NCBI GenBank assembly: GCA_030431355.1
Contig: JAUIJG010000018.1
Location: 1 to 23,488, forward strand
Source of the DNA: a bacterium
Lineage (GTDB): Bacteria > Cyanobacteriota > Vampirovibrionia > Obscuribacterales > Obscuribacteraceae
DNA: 23,488 nucleotides
Direction of reading: 5' to 3'
Shown here piece after piece: positions 9,102 through 15,479 of the stretch. The position numbers were made by a program, and so were the translations under genes. Below the pieces are notes generated by a model. The model did no database searches and was not told the origin of the DNA. It saw only the letters and a list, made by a program, of their open reading frames with translations. The first letter of the stretch is position 1; each line of letters opens with the position of its first letter.

Positions 9102-9602
9102 CTACTCCGCCACGCTTCTCACATTTTCGAGCAACTTGCTGTTGGTCACCGACAGGGTAGCCGGCGCCCCCAGGGCAGGCACACCAGGAAATACAGGGAT
9201 GGTGACCAGGGGATTCACTGTGGCTACAGTGGTCACCGATACATAAACTCCGCCCGGACCAGGCTTGTAGTTCACCGTCGTCTCCGGGTGGACAGGAACG
9301 CCGGAAGCAGCGCCCACGGCAGAAGACTTCCACTTCTCCGGAATACCGACCATAACCGGTCCTTTCTTGTCTATGGCGATGGAGCGAGGCAATTTTGCCG
9401 CCTCCCTCAACTGCAAATCGTTAAGAGTCACACAGGAGCAATAATTGAACCCCAGAGCTATGACGTCGACCACCAGGAACAATCCAAAGAAAGTAAGCAG
9501 AAAGAGCCCAGGAGCCATCTCGCTCAGGGCGGAACCCTCGCAGTTTCTGGCTCTCAGCCTTCTAGTCGGCATCTTGTGGCGAAATCTTGGTCTCATGTTC
9601 AC
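9102..9602 (-). CDS. TadE-like protein, first gene of the operon
   Basis: A 166-residue protein built like the neighbouring TadE protein: a very basic head (RFRHKMPTRRLRARNCEGSA), a conserved Glu in GSALSEMAPG (Glu28), one hydrophobic segment (about 31-53), then an outward domain of roughly 110 residues ending in SVTNSKLLENV. It differs from the 8661-9095 protein in carrying CSC just outside the membrane segment. It heads the minus-strand operon, which continues with TadE-like, TadG-like and TPR genes. The start is either GTG at 9602 or ATG at 9596; neither has a clear Shine-Dalgarno sequence. Upstream DNA (9603-9640) is AT-rich with TATATA stretches and probably holds the operon promoter, but I cannot place its boxes with confidence. 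Confidence 0.78.
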   Translation of the reverse strand: MNMRPRFRHKMPTRRLRARNCEGSALSEMAPGLFLLTFFGLFLVVDVIALGFNYCSCVTLNDLQLREAAKLPRSIAIDKKGPVMVGIPEKWKSSAVGAASGVPVHPETTVNYKPGPGGVYVSVTTVATVNPLVTIPVFPGVPALGAPATLSVTNSKLLENVRSVAE

Positions 9603-9783
9603 ATATATAAAATAGACAACCTATTTCTATATATACCAAGAACTGAAAAAACTAACTGCCTAACGCCTGGAGCTAGACACTATTGTGAACATCAATGACA
9701 GAGGAGAGGAAGAGACGCTTCAAAAAGAAGTGGGAAATTATGGAAAAGAGATAGCTTTCTTCTGTACGCAGGAGGTCAGGATC

Positions 9784-9855
9784 ATGCCACTACCTGTAAC
9801 ACTAAAACACAGTGACAATTCCAATGAATTAGACCCCAGAGATTTTAACGAATGA
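9784..9855 (+). CDS. Micro-ORF of 23 aa with a near-ideal ribosome-binding site
   Basis: ATG at 9784 is preceded by AGGAGGT (9770-9776) with 7 bases between, one of the best Shine-Dalgarno arrangements in the window. The peptide is short, hydrophilic and acidic towards the end (HSDNSNELDPRDFNE); I see no signal peptide or membrane segment. It may be a real small protein, a leader peptide, or a chance pairing. The ribosome-binding site is the only support. Confidence 0.35.
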   Translation: MPLPVTLKHSDNSNELDPRDFNE

Positions 9856-10087
9856 ATAACCCTTCTTGACATCGCCACTGGTAGCAACTCTCTTCCGACT
9901 AGATCTGAAGAAGAACATATTCTGGTCTTTCGAAAACCCCTTTACAAGCCCTGTCCACCCCCATCAGCACCAACTAACCAACCTTAAATAAGATAAATAG
10001 ATTGAACTTTCTTTTTTTCAAAACGTCTTCCTAATTGTCCAAGTAAAAAGGTAGAGACATCAGTTGAAATTTTGAGGGACAAAATCA

Positions 10088-10162
10088 ATGCTTTTAATAT
10101 TCGCATCCATAATCGCAACCACATCCTTCGGCCTTGTGGTCAACACCCTGGCAAGAGACTGA
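10088..10162 (+). CDS. Candidate 24-aa single-pass membrane miniprotein
   Basis: ATG at 10088 follows GAGGG (10074-10078) by 9 bases. The product is almost entirely one hydrophobic helix (MLLIFASIIATTSFGLVV) with a short polar end (NTLARD), the build of small membrane proteins such as KdpF-type or other regulatory miniproteins. It ends 20 bp before the convergent stop of the minus-strand TPR gene. No homologue is recognised and no neighbouring transporter gene suggests a partner. Confidence 0.4.
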   Translation: MLLIFASIIATTSFGLVVNTLARD

Positions 10163-10182
10163 GCCAGTCTAGATAAAGAGCC

Positions 10183-11742
10183 CTATTTAATCTCTCCTCG
10201 CCATTTGACGAGGCTGTCAAGATCCCCAATGGATAGAGTCGCTTTGCTGCTCTCAGGCTCTTTCTCCGAAAGAGAACTCATTTCTGAAGCTATCTGATTT
10301 GCTTTATTGAATTCAATTTCAGCCTTTTTTAAATCGCCACTTTCCTGGAAGACAAAACCTTTCAAAACGCATAGCCCGATCTGGTAATACTTACCGGAAA
10401 GTCGCTCTTTACTCACTTTCTCATCGACTTTCCCTGGAACGGAACCCGCGATGTCGGCTCCCTCAAAATCCTCCGGTTTTATTTCGTTCATAATCTGCTG
10501 CGACTGCTCAAACTTTCCAGCCCTTATCAAATAGTAAGCAAGCTTAAGCCTGGCTCTGTTCAAAGGCTGCCCTTCAATTCCCTTTCCTTTCATCCGGTCA
10601 ACTAATTCAACCATCGACTGCTCGGCAAAAGAATTCTTCTCCTTTGCCAAACTATCCACTCTTGCAAACAATCTTTCCAGACGTGAATTGAATCTTCTAG
10701 ATTGCCTGGAATTTTCTCCGGAATCTTTATTGTAGGCAGCGACAGTCACTTCAATCCTCTGGGAAATACCTGGTGGAGTCAATTGCTTCTCTTTCAAAGA
10801 AGGATTGACAAAAACGAACAAAGCCAGCGCCGTGACCATCACCGAAGCACCGGCAAAGAAGTTGCTTGATTGTCTCTGCTCATCGGTGAGGACGATTCTG
10901 CCATAGGGGTCGAGCCGCAAGAGCGTATTGAACAACTGGTCAGAAAACCACACCAGAAGTAGTACCACAAGAATAGGCAAGCGCATCGCCGGCAAGAGCA
11001 GTAACATCAGGACAAGAGCAACGCGCACCCTGCTGTCCAGGTCAGCAATCCACATGGACAATTTGAGAATCGGATAGTAAAAAGGACTGCGACCTTTGAT
11101 CGCCTCCACCACCCCTTCTCTGGCCCATTCCGAATTCGGCTCCAATCGCAAGCCTTCCTTAAAATGCTCCAGCGCTTGTGTAGATGCGCCCCGGCGCAAC
11201 TTAACCCAACCTAGATTGGTATGGGTATATGAGTTGTCCGGCTCTCTTTCAAGGGCGGAAGAGAGAGAATCTTCCGCCTCTTCGGCCCGTCCCAGCTTAA
11301 CCAGTACCCGGGCGCGGGCGTTGACAGAACCAGTGTTTTCAGGGTCTAAAGAGAGACCGGTATCGGCGGCTTCCAGGGACTCCGGAAACTTATCCATAAA
11401 GAAATAAACTTCGGAAAGTTGAGCGAAATAAAACTCGTTGTACGGATCGATCCGCACCGCTTCCTGCACCGACTTGAGGGACTCCTGGAAGTTTCCTCTC
11501 TCCAGTTGAATGCAAGAGCGCATGTAGTAAGGAAAGGGATCGGTGGGGTCGATGGAGATTGCTCGCTCGACCTCCTCCAGCCCCTCGTTCAAACGACCGG
11601 TCAACTGCATGCAACCAGCCAGAAGCGCCCTGGCGTATGTGTCTTCCGGATCTTCAGAGACCGCTAACTTGAGTTCTTTTTCAGCGGCCGCATAGTTTCT
11701 TTGCTGGTAAAGAAGCAGTCCGCGTTCGAAATTTCTGCTCAT
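10183..11742 (-). CDS. Membrane protein with N-terminal TPR array
   Basis: A 519-residue protein in three parts. Residues 1-215 hold about six tetratricopeptide units in a row with the usual W/L-G-Y-A-P spacing (for example RGLLLYQQRNYAAAEKEL and LGWVKLRRGASTQALEHF). There is no signal peptide, so this array should be cytoplasmic. Hydrophobic segments follow at about 240-266 (probably a tight pair) and 296-312. The last 200 residues are hydrophilic with another weak TPR-like region (YYLIRAGKFEQSQQIM). It most likely acts as a membrane scaffold; partner unknown. ATG at 11742 has only a weak purine stretch before it. The gene stands alone: the next minus-strand gene upstream is 950 bp away across the repeat region. 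Confidence 0.85.
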   Translation of the reverse strand: MSRNFERGLLLYQQRNYAAAEKELKLAVSEDPEDTYARALLAGCMQLTGRLNEGLEEVERAISIDPTDPFPYYMRSCIQLERGNFQESLKSVQEAVRIDPYNEFYFAQLSEVYFFMDKFPESLEAADTGLSLDPENTGSVNARARVLVKLGRAEEAEDSLSSALEREPDNSYTHTNLGWVKLRRGASTQALEHFKEGLRLEPNSEWAREGVVEAIKGRSPFYYPILKLSMWIADLDSRVRVALVLMLLLLPAMRLPILVVLLLVWFSDQLFNTLLRLDPYGRIVLTDEQRQSSNFFAGASVMVTALALFVFVNPSLKEKQLTPPGISQRIEVTVAAYNKDSGENSRQSRRFNSRLERLFARVDSLAKEKNSFAEQSMVELVDRMKGKGIEGQPLNRARLKLAYYLIRAGKFEQSQQIMNEIKPEDFEGADIAGSVPGKVDEKVSKERLSGKYYQIGLCVLKGFVFQESGDLKKAEIEFNKANQIASEMSSLSEKEPESSKATLSIGDLDSLVKWRGEIK

Positions 11743-11913
11743 CGACTCTCTTGAAACACCGAAAATTCATCCATCAATTTTGCCATACTGAGTGTACATC
11801 AATGTGCCTGAAATAAGCCCGAAATTCCAGCGACGAGACTACTACTTATTCCAGTACTCAAGCGATATACAGCCAATAAAATATTTTCGAAATTTCTTGG
11901 AAGATCATGCATG

Positions 11914-11942
11914 TTGTCAAGATTTTCTGGGTAGAATAAAAG
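11914..11942 (+). promoter_or_regulatory. Candidate promoter for the repeat-bearing RNA
   Basis: TTGTCA (11914-11919) and TAAAAG (11937-11942) are 17 bp apart. They match the sigma-70 consensus at 5 of 6 and 4 of 6 positions as I count them. Transcription would begin near 11949. This is the best-spaced pair I found upstream of the repeats; by itself it is weak evidence in AT-rich DNA. Confidence 0.3.
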
Positions 11943-12031
11943 AGTACGAAACGATACACGGCTTAAGTCCGTTCGACGCCAGGTGTTCCCAGGCAGTTAA
12001 ACTGCTGTGGTGTTCGCCTCCCCACCGTGGG

Positions 12032-12296
12032 GTCGGTTGCTTCGGGTCTCCCCGCTTCGGCGGTGCGTGCTCCCGCTGCTGGTGGCTTGTCTCGTCGGGT
12101 CGGTTGCCCCGGGTCTCCCCGCTTCGGCGGTGTGTTCTCCCGGTCTGGTGCCTTCTTCGTTCGGGTCTGGTCGCTTCGGGTCTCCCCGCTTTGGCGGTGT
12201 GTTTCCCCCGCTCCATTAGGGTCTGGTCGCCTCGGGTCTCCCCGCTTCGGCGGTGCGTGCTCCCGGCTCCGGCGCCTGCTCCAGGGGTCTGGTCTC
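12032..12296 (+). repeat. Four tandem GC-rich repeats of 56-67 bp, plus a degenerate fifth
   Basis: Units begin at 12032, 12099, 12165 and 12221; the first bases of a fifth (GTCTGGTC) start at 12287. The most conserved part of each is CGGGTCTCCCCGCTTCGG followed by CGGTG. Within each unit the distance from CGGG to CCCG is 29, 29, 30 and 29 nt, while the DNA between modules varies (34, 34 and 22 nt). The inner hairpins are at 12052-12063, 12119-12130, 12186-12197 and 12242-12253; the third has loop TTTG in place of TTCG with its stem intact. They resemble in style the short tandem repeats known from cyanobacterial intergenic DNA, though I cannot assign a named family. Confidence 0.9.
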
Positions 12297-12540
12297 CGCG
12301 GTGCTGCCCTGAGCGCATCTGTGTCCGGACTTGTGATCCGTGCTCCATACCTCCAGCTCTGTTCTGGAACTATGCGAGCGCTTACGACCACCAGCTTTGG
12401 CTTAGCATTTTCAAGTTTCTTTGACTTTCTGTGCTGAGGTTTGGTCCTGTTTGACGCTCATGAGCGGCGGATTTTCTCTCAGTCCGGATGTGATCAAAGT
12501 TGTGTGTCGTGTAGTGCGGTCGCCCCCGGGCGGCCTGTCA

Positions 12541-12579
12541 GGAAAGGGTCTGCTTCGGCTGCCCTTTCCTTTTCTTTTT
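12541..12579 (+). terminator. Strong intrinsic terminator, plus strand
   Basis: GGAAAGGG (12541-12548) pairs with CCCTTTCC (12562-12569) over 8 bp, with an inner GC-TTCG-GC cap, and is followed at once by a T-rich tract (12570-12579). Read on the minus strand it has no T tract, so it serves plus-strand transcripts. No plus-strand protein gene ends nearby, which is the main reason to suspect a non-coding transcript upstream. Confidence 0.85.
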
Positions 12580-12632
12580 AGGCATATTTTCTGAAAGCAG
12601 ATTCTCTGAAATCGGAGATAAGAACGCAAATG

Positions 12633-12658
12633 GAAAAGGTGTCATTAAATGACACCTT
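12633..12658 (-). terminator. Perfect 11-bp inverted repeat, probable terminator of the small minus-strand gene
   Basis: AAGGTGTCATT (12636-12646) and AATGACACCTT (12648-12658) are perfect complements around one base. Read on the minus strand the stem ends in TTTTCC, a short T tract, about 40 bp after the stop of the gene at 12696-12905. The tract is short and the loop minimal, so a protein-binding palindrome is an alternative. Confidence 0.5.
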
Positions 12659-12695
12659 CAACCACTCGCTGCTCACATTGAAAACTTACTACTGA

Positions 12696-12905
12696 CTAAA
12701 GACTGTAATACCAATCGCCGGAAGAGGCACTCTGGGCGACACTGTCGAAATCGTTCATCTCACCTTCCAGAATGAATCCACAAAGGATTGCGTCCACTGG
12801 ACCGGCAGATACGGTTTCTTGTTTTTGATAAGGGTTGAGCTCGATGGAATTAAATTCCACAAGCATCTTGTTGCGCACGCTTTGCGCAAGACGAGAAGCA
12901 GACAT
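12696..12905 (-). CDS. Small hypothetical protein, 69 aa
   Basis: I do not recognise the family. The start chosen is ATG at 12905 because GAGGT sits 7 bases upstream; a GTG at 12929 would add eight residues that include that ribosome-binding site. The protein opens with a helical, basic segment (MSASRLAQSVRNKMLVEF) and continues acidic and mixed (SIELNPYQKQETVSAGPVD), ending in SSGDWYYSL. It has no signal peptide, membrane segment or recognisable metal site. It stands alone between the structured repeat region and the divergent gene at 13008, with a likely terminator just downstream. Composition and the well-placed ribosome-binding site make it credible as a gene. Confidence 0.6.
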   Translation of the reverse strand: MSASRLAQSVRNKMLVEFNSIELNPYQKQETVSAGPVDAILCGFILEGEMNDFDSVAQSASSGDWYYSL

Positions 12906-13007
12906 GGGAATTACCTCACCCTCAAACACTGGGGATGGTTTGAGGAAAGAAACGGAATTTAAAGGGGGTTTGTTTGGTTTAGGACATTTTGAATATACGC
13001 ATTAATA

Positions 13008-14720
13008 GTGACCAATGTGTACCCGCAAAAAAACAAATCGAAATTTCCACAAAAGCACATGTACTCTCAACTGTTACATCATCGAATCCTGCTGTTCATG
13101 CTCTTCTATACCTGCCCCCCTTCAAAGGAAAAGAAAGCATGGCCTCACTCTAACCTCCTTTGGGCGGAGGTGATCTATAATCTGGCCCGAAATAATTCCA
13201 CTATCAAAGGCACGGACAGTAAATTGCAGCCTTCCAAACTCTATTCGACAAAAAGAACCCTGGCTCCGGTTATGGTAGCCATTCAATTAGCCCTGCCTCT
13301 GGCATTGCTTGGTGGCACAAATTACTCACCAGTCTACGCGGTGAGCAAAGAATTGAAAGACGATCTCTCCAAAATGGAGATCAAGTTTTTTGAGCACGAC
13401 TATAAAAAAGAATCGGTGGAAAAAAGAATCGAGCGAGTGGAGAAACTGGTCTACGGAGAAGCTAAAACAGGCAGTGAAGACGACCGCCTCAGCGCCCTGG
13501 TGGCGGCAGTGCCGGATCTGAATTCGACAGCTCCTGCAGGGAAGACGCAGGATAAGGAAGCAAGCGAATCTAAGAGCAAGAGCAAGAACCAAAACGCACA
13601 AAGCCAGGACAACACAGCCCCTGACCCTTCCACCGATTATCCCCGGGTTGATGCCATCGAACAGGTTGTACTGGGAAAAACCTTCCGGGACGAAGCTCTA
13701 GGAAAGAGATTGGACCAGCTGGAACTGAAAGCATATAAGAAGGTATCCGGAGATCCGGACCTCTCAAAAAGAGTTGAGCATCTGGAAAAGTATGTGCAAA
13801 AGCACTATCACAAATCTGTCTCCCAGATGGTCGATCCACGATCTTCAGATGGGGCGCCGCCTTCCAATACAGCCTATACAGCTCCTGCCTACACCGGCAA
13901 CTCCGGCTCCTATGGCTCTTCGGGCTCCTATGGCATGTCACCTCCGCCGATGCCACCATCGCGTTATGGTCAAAACTATGCTTCATCCGCTCCCCCAGAT
14001 AGGCCACCTTCTCTATCGGCTCCCATGCCGGAGCAACTAGCCTGGCTTGAACAGCATGTCTATGGCAGAACTTATCAGAACAAATCACTTATAGATAGAG
14101 TGAGGGCGCTGGAAAAAACAGTCTTCCCTTCCGACCCGCCGGACACCTCATCATCCCTTCCGATGCAGATAAAAGTGTTGGTTAACGCCGTGGAGCTAAT
14201 GCACAAGACCCCCGGCAAGCTTAACGAGACAGCCTCCAGCGGTGGCGGTTCTAACTTCCCCAGCTGGCCGCCAGCAGGCTCAAGCAGTGCCGGTGGAAAC
14301 GCCTACGGAGGATATGCTACCCAGAACCAGGTTTCCGGCGACGCGAACCAGTACGGTGGTGGATACGGACAGCAGAATCAGTATCAAAATCAGGGATACA
14401 GCTCTCCCCAGAATTCACAACCGAGCTACAACCAAAACTATCAAAATGGTGCCTATCAGAATCAAAACCAGGCTACTGCCAATGCCAATACCCAGGCTCC
14501 CACACAAAAACGTGGTCATCCTCTTTTGAAGAGCCTGGCTAAAACTTTATTGACTGTGGGAGCGGTAGCAGCCGGTTCGGTCCTGGGCGGCGGATACTAT
14601 GGTGGCGGCTACGGCTCACCCTATGGATACGGAAACTCTGCTTACGGCGGCGCCTATGGAATGAACGGGGCCTATGGGTCCGGCTATGGCAGCGGCTACC
14701 GACGCGGAGTCTATTTCTAG
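13008..14720 (+). CDS. Secreted repeat protein with Gln/Asn/Tyr/Gly-rich tail
   Basis: Up to 570 residues if read from GTG at 13008; the true start is uncertain. Residues 1-80 look non-coding, and a hydrophobic signal-like stretch occurs only at about 88-112 (MVAIQLALPLALLGG, likely cut after VYA), with its basic head KRTLAPV just before. Start candidates therefore include upstream non-ATG codons or ATG at 13272. The exported part has three related helical units of about 40 residues, beginning near 123, 217 and 344, each with a 'Val-Tyr/Leu-Gly' turn and an 'RVEKL/RLDQL/RVRALE' helix. A low-complexity region rich in Gln, Asn, Tyr, Gly and Ser follows (about 411-505), then a short hydrophobic segment and a Gly/Tyr tail. 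It is probably an envelope or matrix protein; specific function unknown. Confidence 0.75.
   Translation: MTNVYPQKNKSKFPQKHMYSQLLHHRILLFMLFYTCPPSKEKKAWPHSNLLWAEVIYNLARNNSTIKGTDSKLQPSKLYSTKRTLAPVMVAIQLALPLALLGGTNYSPVYAVSKELKDDLSKMEIKFFEHDYKKESVEKRIERVEKLVYGEAKTGSEDDRLSALVAAVPDLNSTAPAGKTQDKEASESKSKSKNQNAQSQDNTAPDPSTDYPRVDAIEQVVLGKTFRDEALGKRLDQLELKAYKKVSGDPDLSKRVEHLEKYVQKHYHKSVSQMVDPRSSDGAPPSNTAYTAPAYTGNSGSYGSSGSYGMSPPPMPPSRYGQNYASSAPPDRPPSLSAPMPEQLAWLEQHVYGRTYQNKSLIDRVRALEKTVFPSDPPDTSSSLPMQIKVLVNAVELMHKTPGKLNETASSGGGSNFPSWPPAGSSSAGGNAYGGYATQNQVSGDANQYGGGYGQQNQYQNQGYSSPQNSQPSYNQNYQNGAYQNQNQATANANTQAPTQKRGHPLLKSLAKTLLTVGAVAAGSVLGGGYYGGGYGSPYGYGNSAYGGAYGMNGAYGSGYGSGYRRGVYF
13153..13181 (+). promoter_or_regulatory. 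Hairpin masking GGAGGT, followed by a TATAAT box
   Basis: ACCTCC (13153-13158) can pair with GGAGGT (13166-13171), and a perfect TATAAT lies at 13176-13181. Both fall in the doubtful first 88 codons of the gene at 13008. No matching -35 element is present at 16-18 bp. If TATAAT is a real -10 box, transcription would start near 13188 and the protein would begin downstream of the first GTG. Confidence 0.25.
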
Positions 14721-14773
14721 AGAACCGATTTGAAAGCATGTTTGTCCCCGTATCTTATATATGGATATGGGAA

Positions 14774-15295
14774 TCAAAGTTCATCGGTGGGAGTGCGCAG
14801 TTTCACAAAACGACCTTCTACCCGCCCAAACCAGTAGTTGGGAACAAGGAGAAAAGAGTTCCTCCAGGGATTTAAAATTTCAGGTCCCACCCCGTAGGCA
14901 CGAGCAATTTCATAACTCTGCTGCACACAGTTATTGCTCAACACCGACCATCCGCCGTTCTTGTAGGATAGAGCCATGGCCTCCGCCTGCTCCGGTCTGG
15001 GCCTGCTTACTGGAATCGACTTATAAGCATGGTATCGTATATGAAACCGTTTCTCCGACATGAGGCGACACATCTCCTCTTTGTCCGATCTCTCCATCCA
15101 CCAGTCATTCTCTTCCCCCGACGGAACATGCATATATTTGATCCAGCCATGCAGATCCCACCACTGGTGGCGGTAGAGATGGTCGGTGGAACCGTACACA
15201 TAAGTACCGGTTCCCGGACAGAGGAAGCCCCAACCCACATGCCCGAAGCGCAGCGCCTGTCTATAATTGATAAATAGTAGAAACTCGCCCTTCAA
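14774..15295 (-). CDS. Candidate papain-fold (LRAT/NlpC-like, permuted) cysteine hydrolase
   Basis: A 173-residue protein. His19 in FGHVGWGF and Cys123 in SNNCVQQSYEIARAYG are separated by about 100 residues, with His before Cys. That order, a His in a G-H-x-G setting and the Cys opening a helix after Asn-Asn, is typical of permuted papain-fold families (LRAT-like, YiiX-like, DUF4105-like). The assignment is by motif only, so I name no family. Trp and Tyr are abundant (HQWWDLHGWIKYMHV). The start is TTG at 15295: an in-frame stop lies six codons upstream (15314-15316) and no ATG occurs before the His motif. No signal peptide is evident. It is divergent from the caspase gene across 184 bp and may share regulation with it. 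Confidence 0.65.
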   Translation of the reverse strand: MKGEFLLFINYRQALRFGHVGWGFLCPGTGTYVYGSTDHLYRHQWWDLHGWIKYMHVPSGEENDWWMERSDKEEMCRLMSEKRFHIRYHAYKSIPVSRPRPEQAEAMALSYKNGGWSVLSNNCVQQSYEIARAYGVGPEILNPWRNSFLLVPNYWFGRVEGRFVKLRTPTDEL

Positions 15296-15479
15296 ATCAA
15301 TCTCGATAAAAGCTCAGAATTCATCCCTGGTTCGGGTAGTCCCAGTAGTTTAGCATCAGAGTCCCAAGGTAAAGCCGTAGAGAAGCTGCTTATATTCTCC
15401 ATCACTTGCGAAGAGAGGGTAAAATGGTCTTAGTTGCAACCAGGGTATTTTTTCTGCCCACTTACTAAAGAGGTAACCT

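Larger units (their letters stand above)
9603..10182. other. 580-bp intergenic region with micro-ORF candidates
   Basis: There is no ordinary-sized gene here. The left end is the upstream region of the minus-strand tad-like operon. The plus strand carries micro-ORFs at 9695-9754 (19 residues, very basic, no ribosome-binding site, not listed separately), 9784-9855 and 10088-10162. A TTGACA match at 9866-9871 has no matching -10 element at the usual distance. AT-rich DNA at 9990-10025 includes a T run but no stem before it. No tRNA, transposon end or convincing terminator was seen. Confidence 0.5.
11949..12579 (+). ncRNA. Candidate structured non-coding RNA, about 630 nt
   Basis: Three things support an RNA rather than a protein. 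First, a strong plus-strand terminator (12541-12579) closes a stretch with no convincing protein gene. Second, the four internal repeats are spaced by 67, 66 and 56 bp, which are not all multiples of three, so no reading frame keeps the repeat in register. Third, each repeat preserves a nested hairpin (outer CGGG/CCCG, inner CCGC-TTCG-GCGG). Other local stems lie at 11993-12005 (GCAGTT/AACTGC) and 12020-12032 (CCCCA/TGGGG). I looked for signature sequences of RNase P RNA, tmRNA and SRP RNA on both strands and found none. The 5' end rests on a weak promoter match. Function unknown; a DNA-level repeat with no transcript remains possible. Confidence 0.42.

Noticed and set aside
9866..9894. Promoter from the TTGACA at 9866
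   Set aside because: No -10-like element follows at 16-18 bp.
11792..12424. A 210-codon plus-strand frame and overlapping long minus-strand frames through the repeat region
   Set aside because: The repeats are GC-rich and poor in stop codons, so several frames stay open. The repeat periods shift the frame, so the peptide repeats fall in different phases; composition (Arg/Pro/Ser/Cys) is not protein-like.
11949..12579. RNase P RNA, tmRNA or group II intron
   Set aside because: I looked for the RNase P core (GAAAGTCC-type and ACAGAAA with GGTAA), a tmRNA tag reading ending in Ala-Ala, and an intron domain V. Only scattered partial matches appeared, not in the right order or strand.
12411..12629. 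A 72-codon minus-strand frame across the terminator
   Set aside because: It reads through the terminator stem and T tract, has no ribosome-binding site and a Lys/Arg-heavy, non-protein-like composition.
15325..15445. 8-bp inverted repeat in the caspase upstream region as a terminator or large hairpin
   Set aside because: The arms CCCTGGTT and AACCAGGG are 105 bp apart. A T run after the second arm exists, but with so long a loop a terminator is unlikely; kept only as a possible dyad in a finding.
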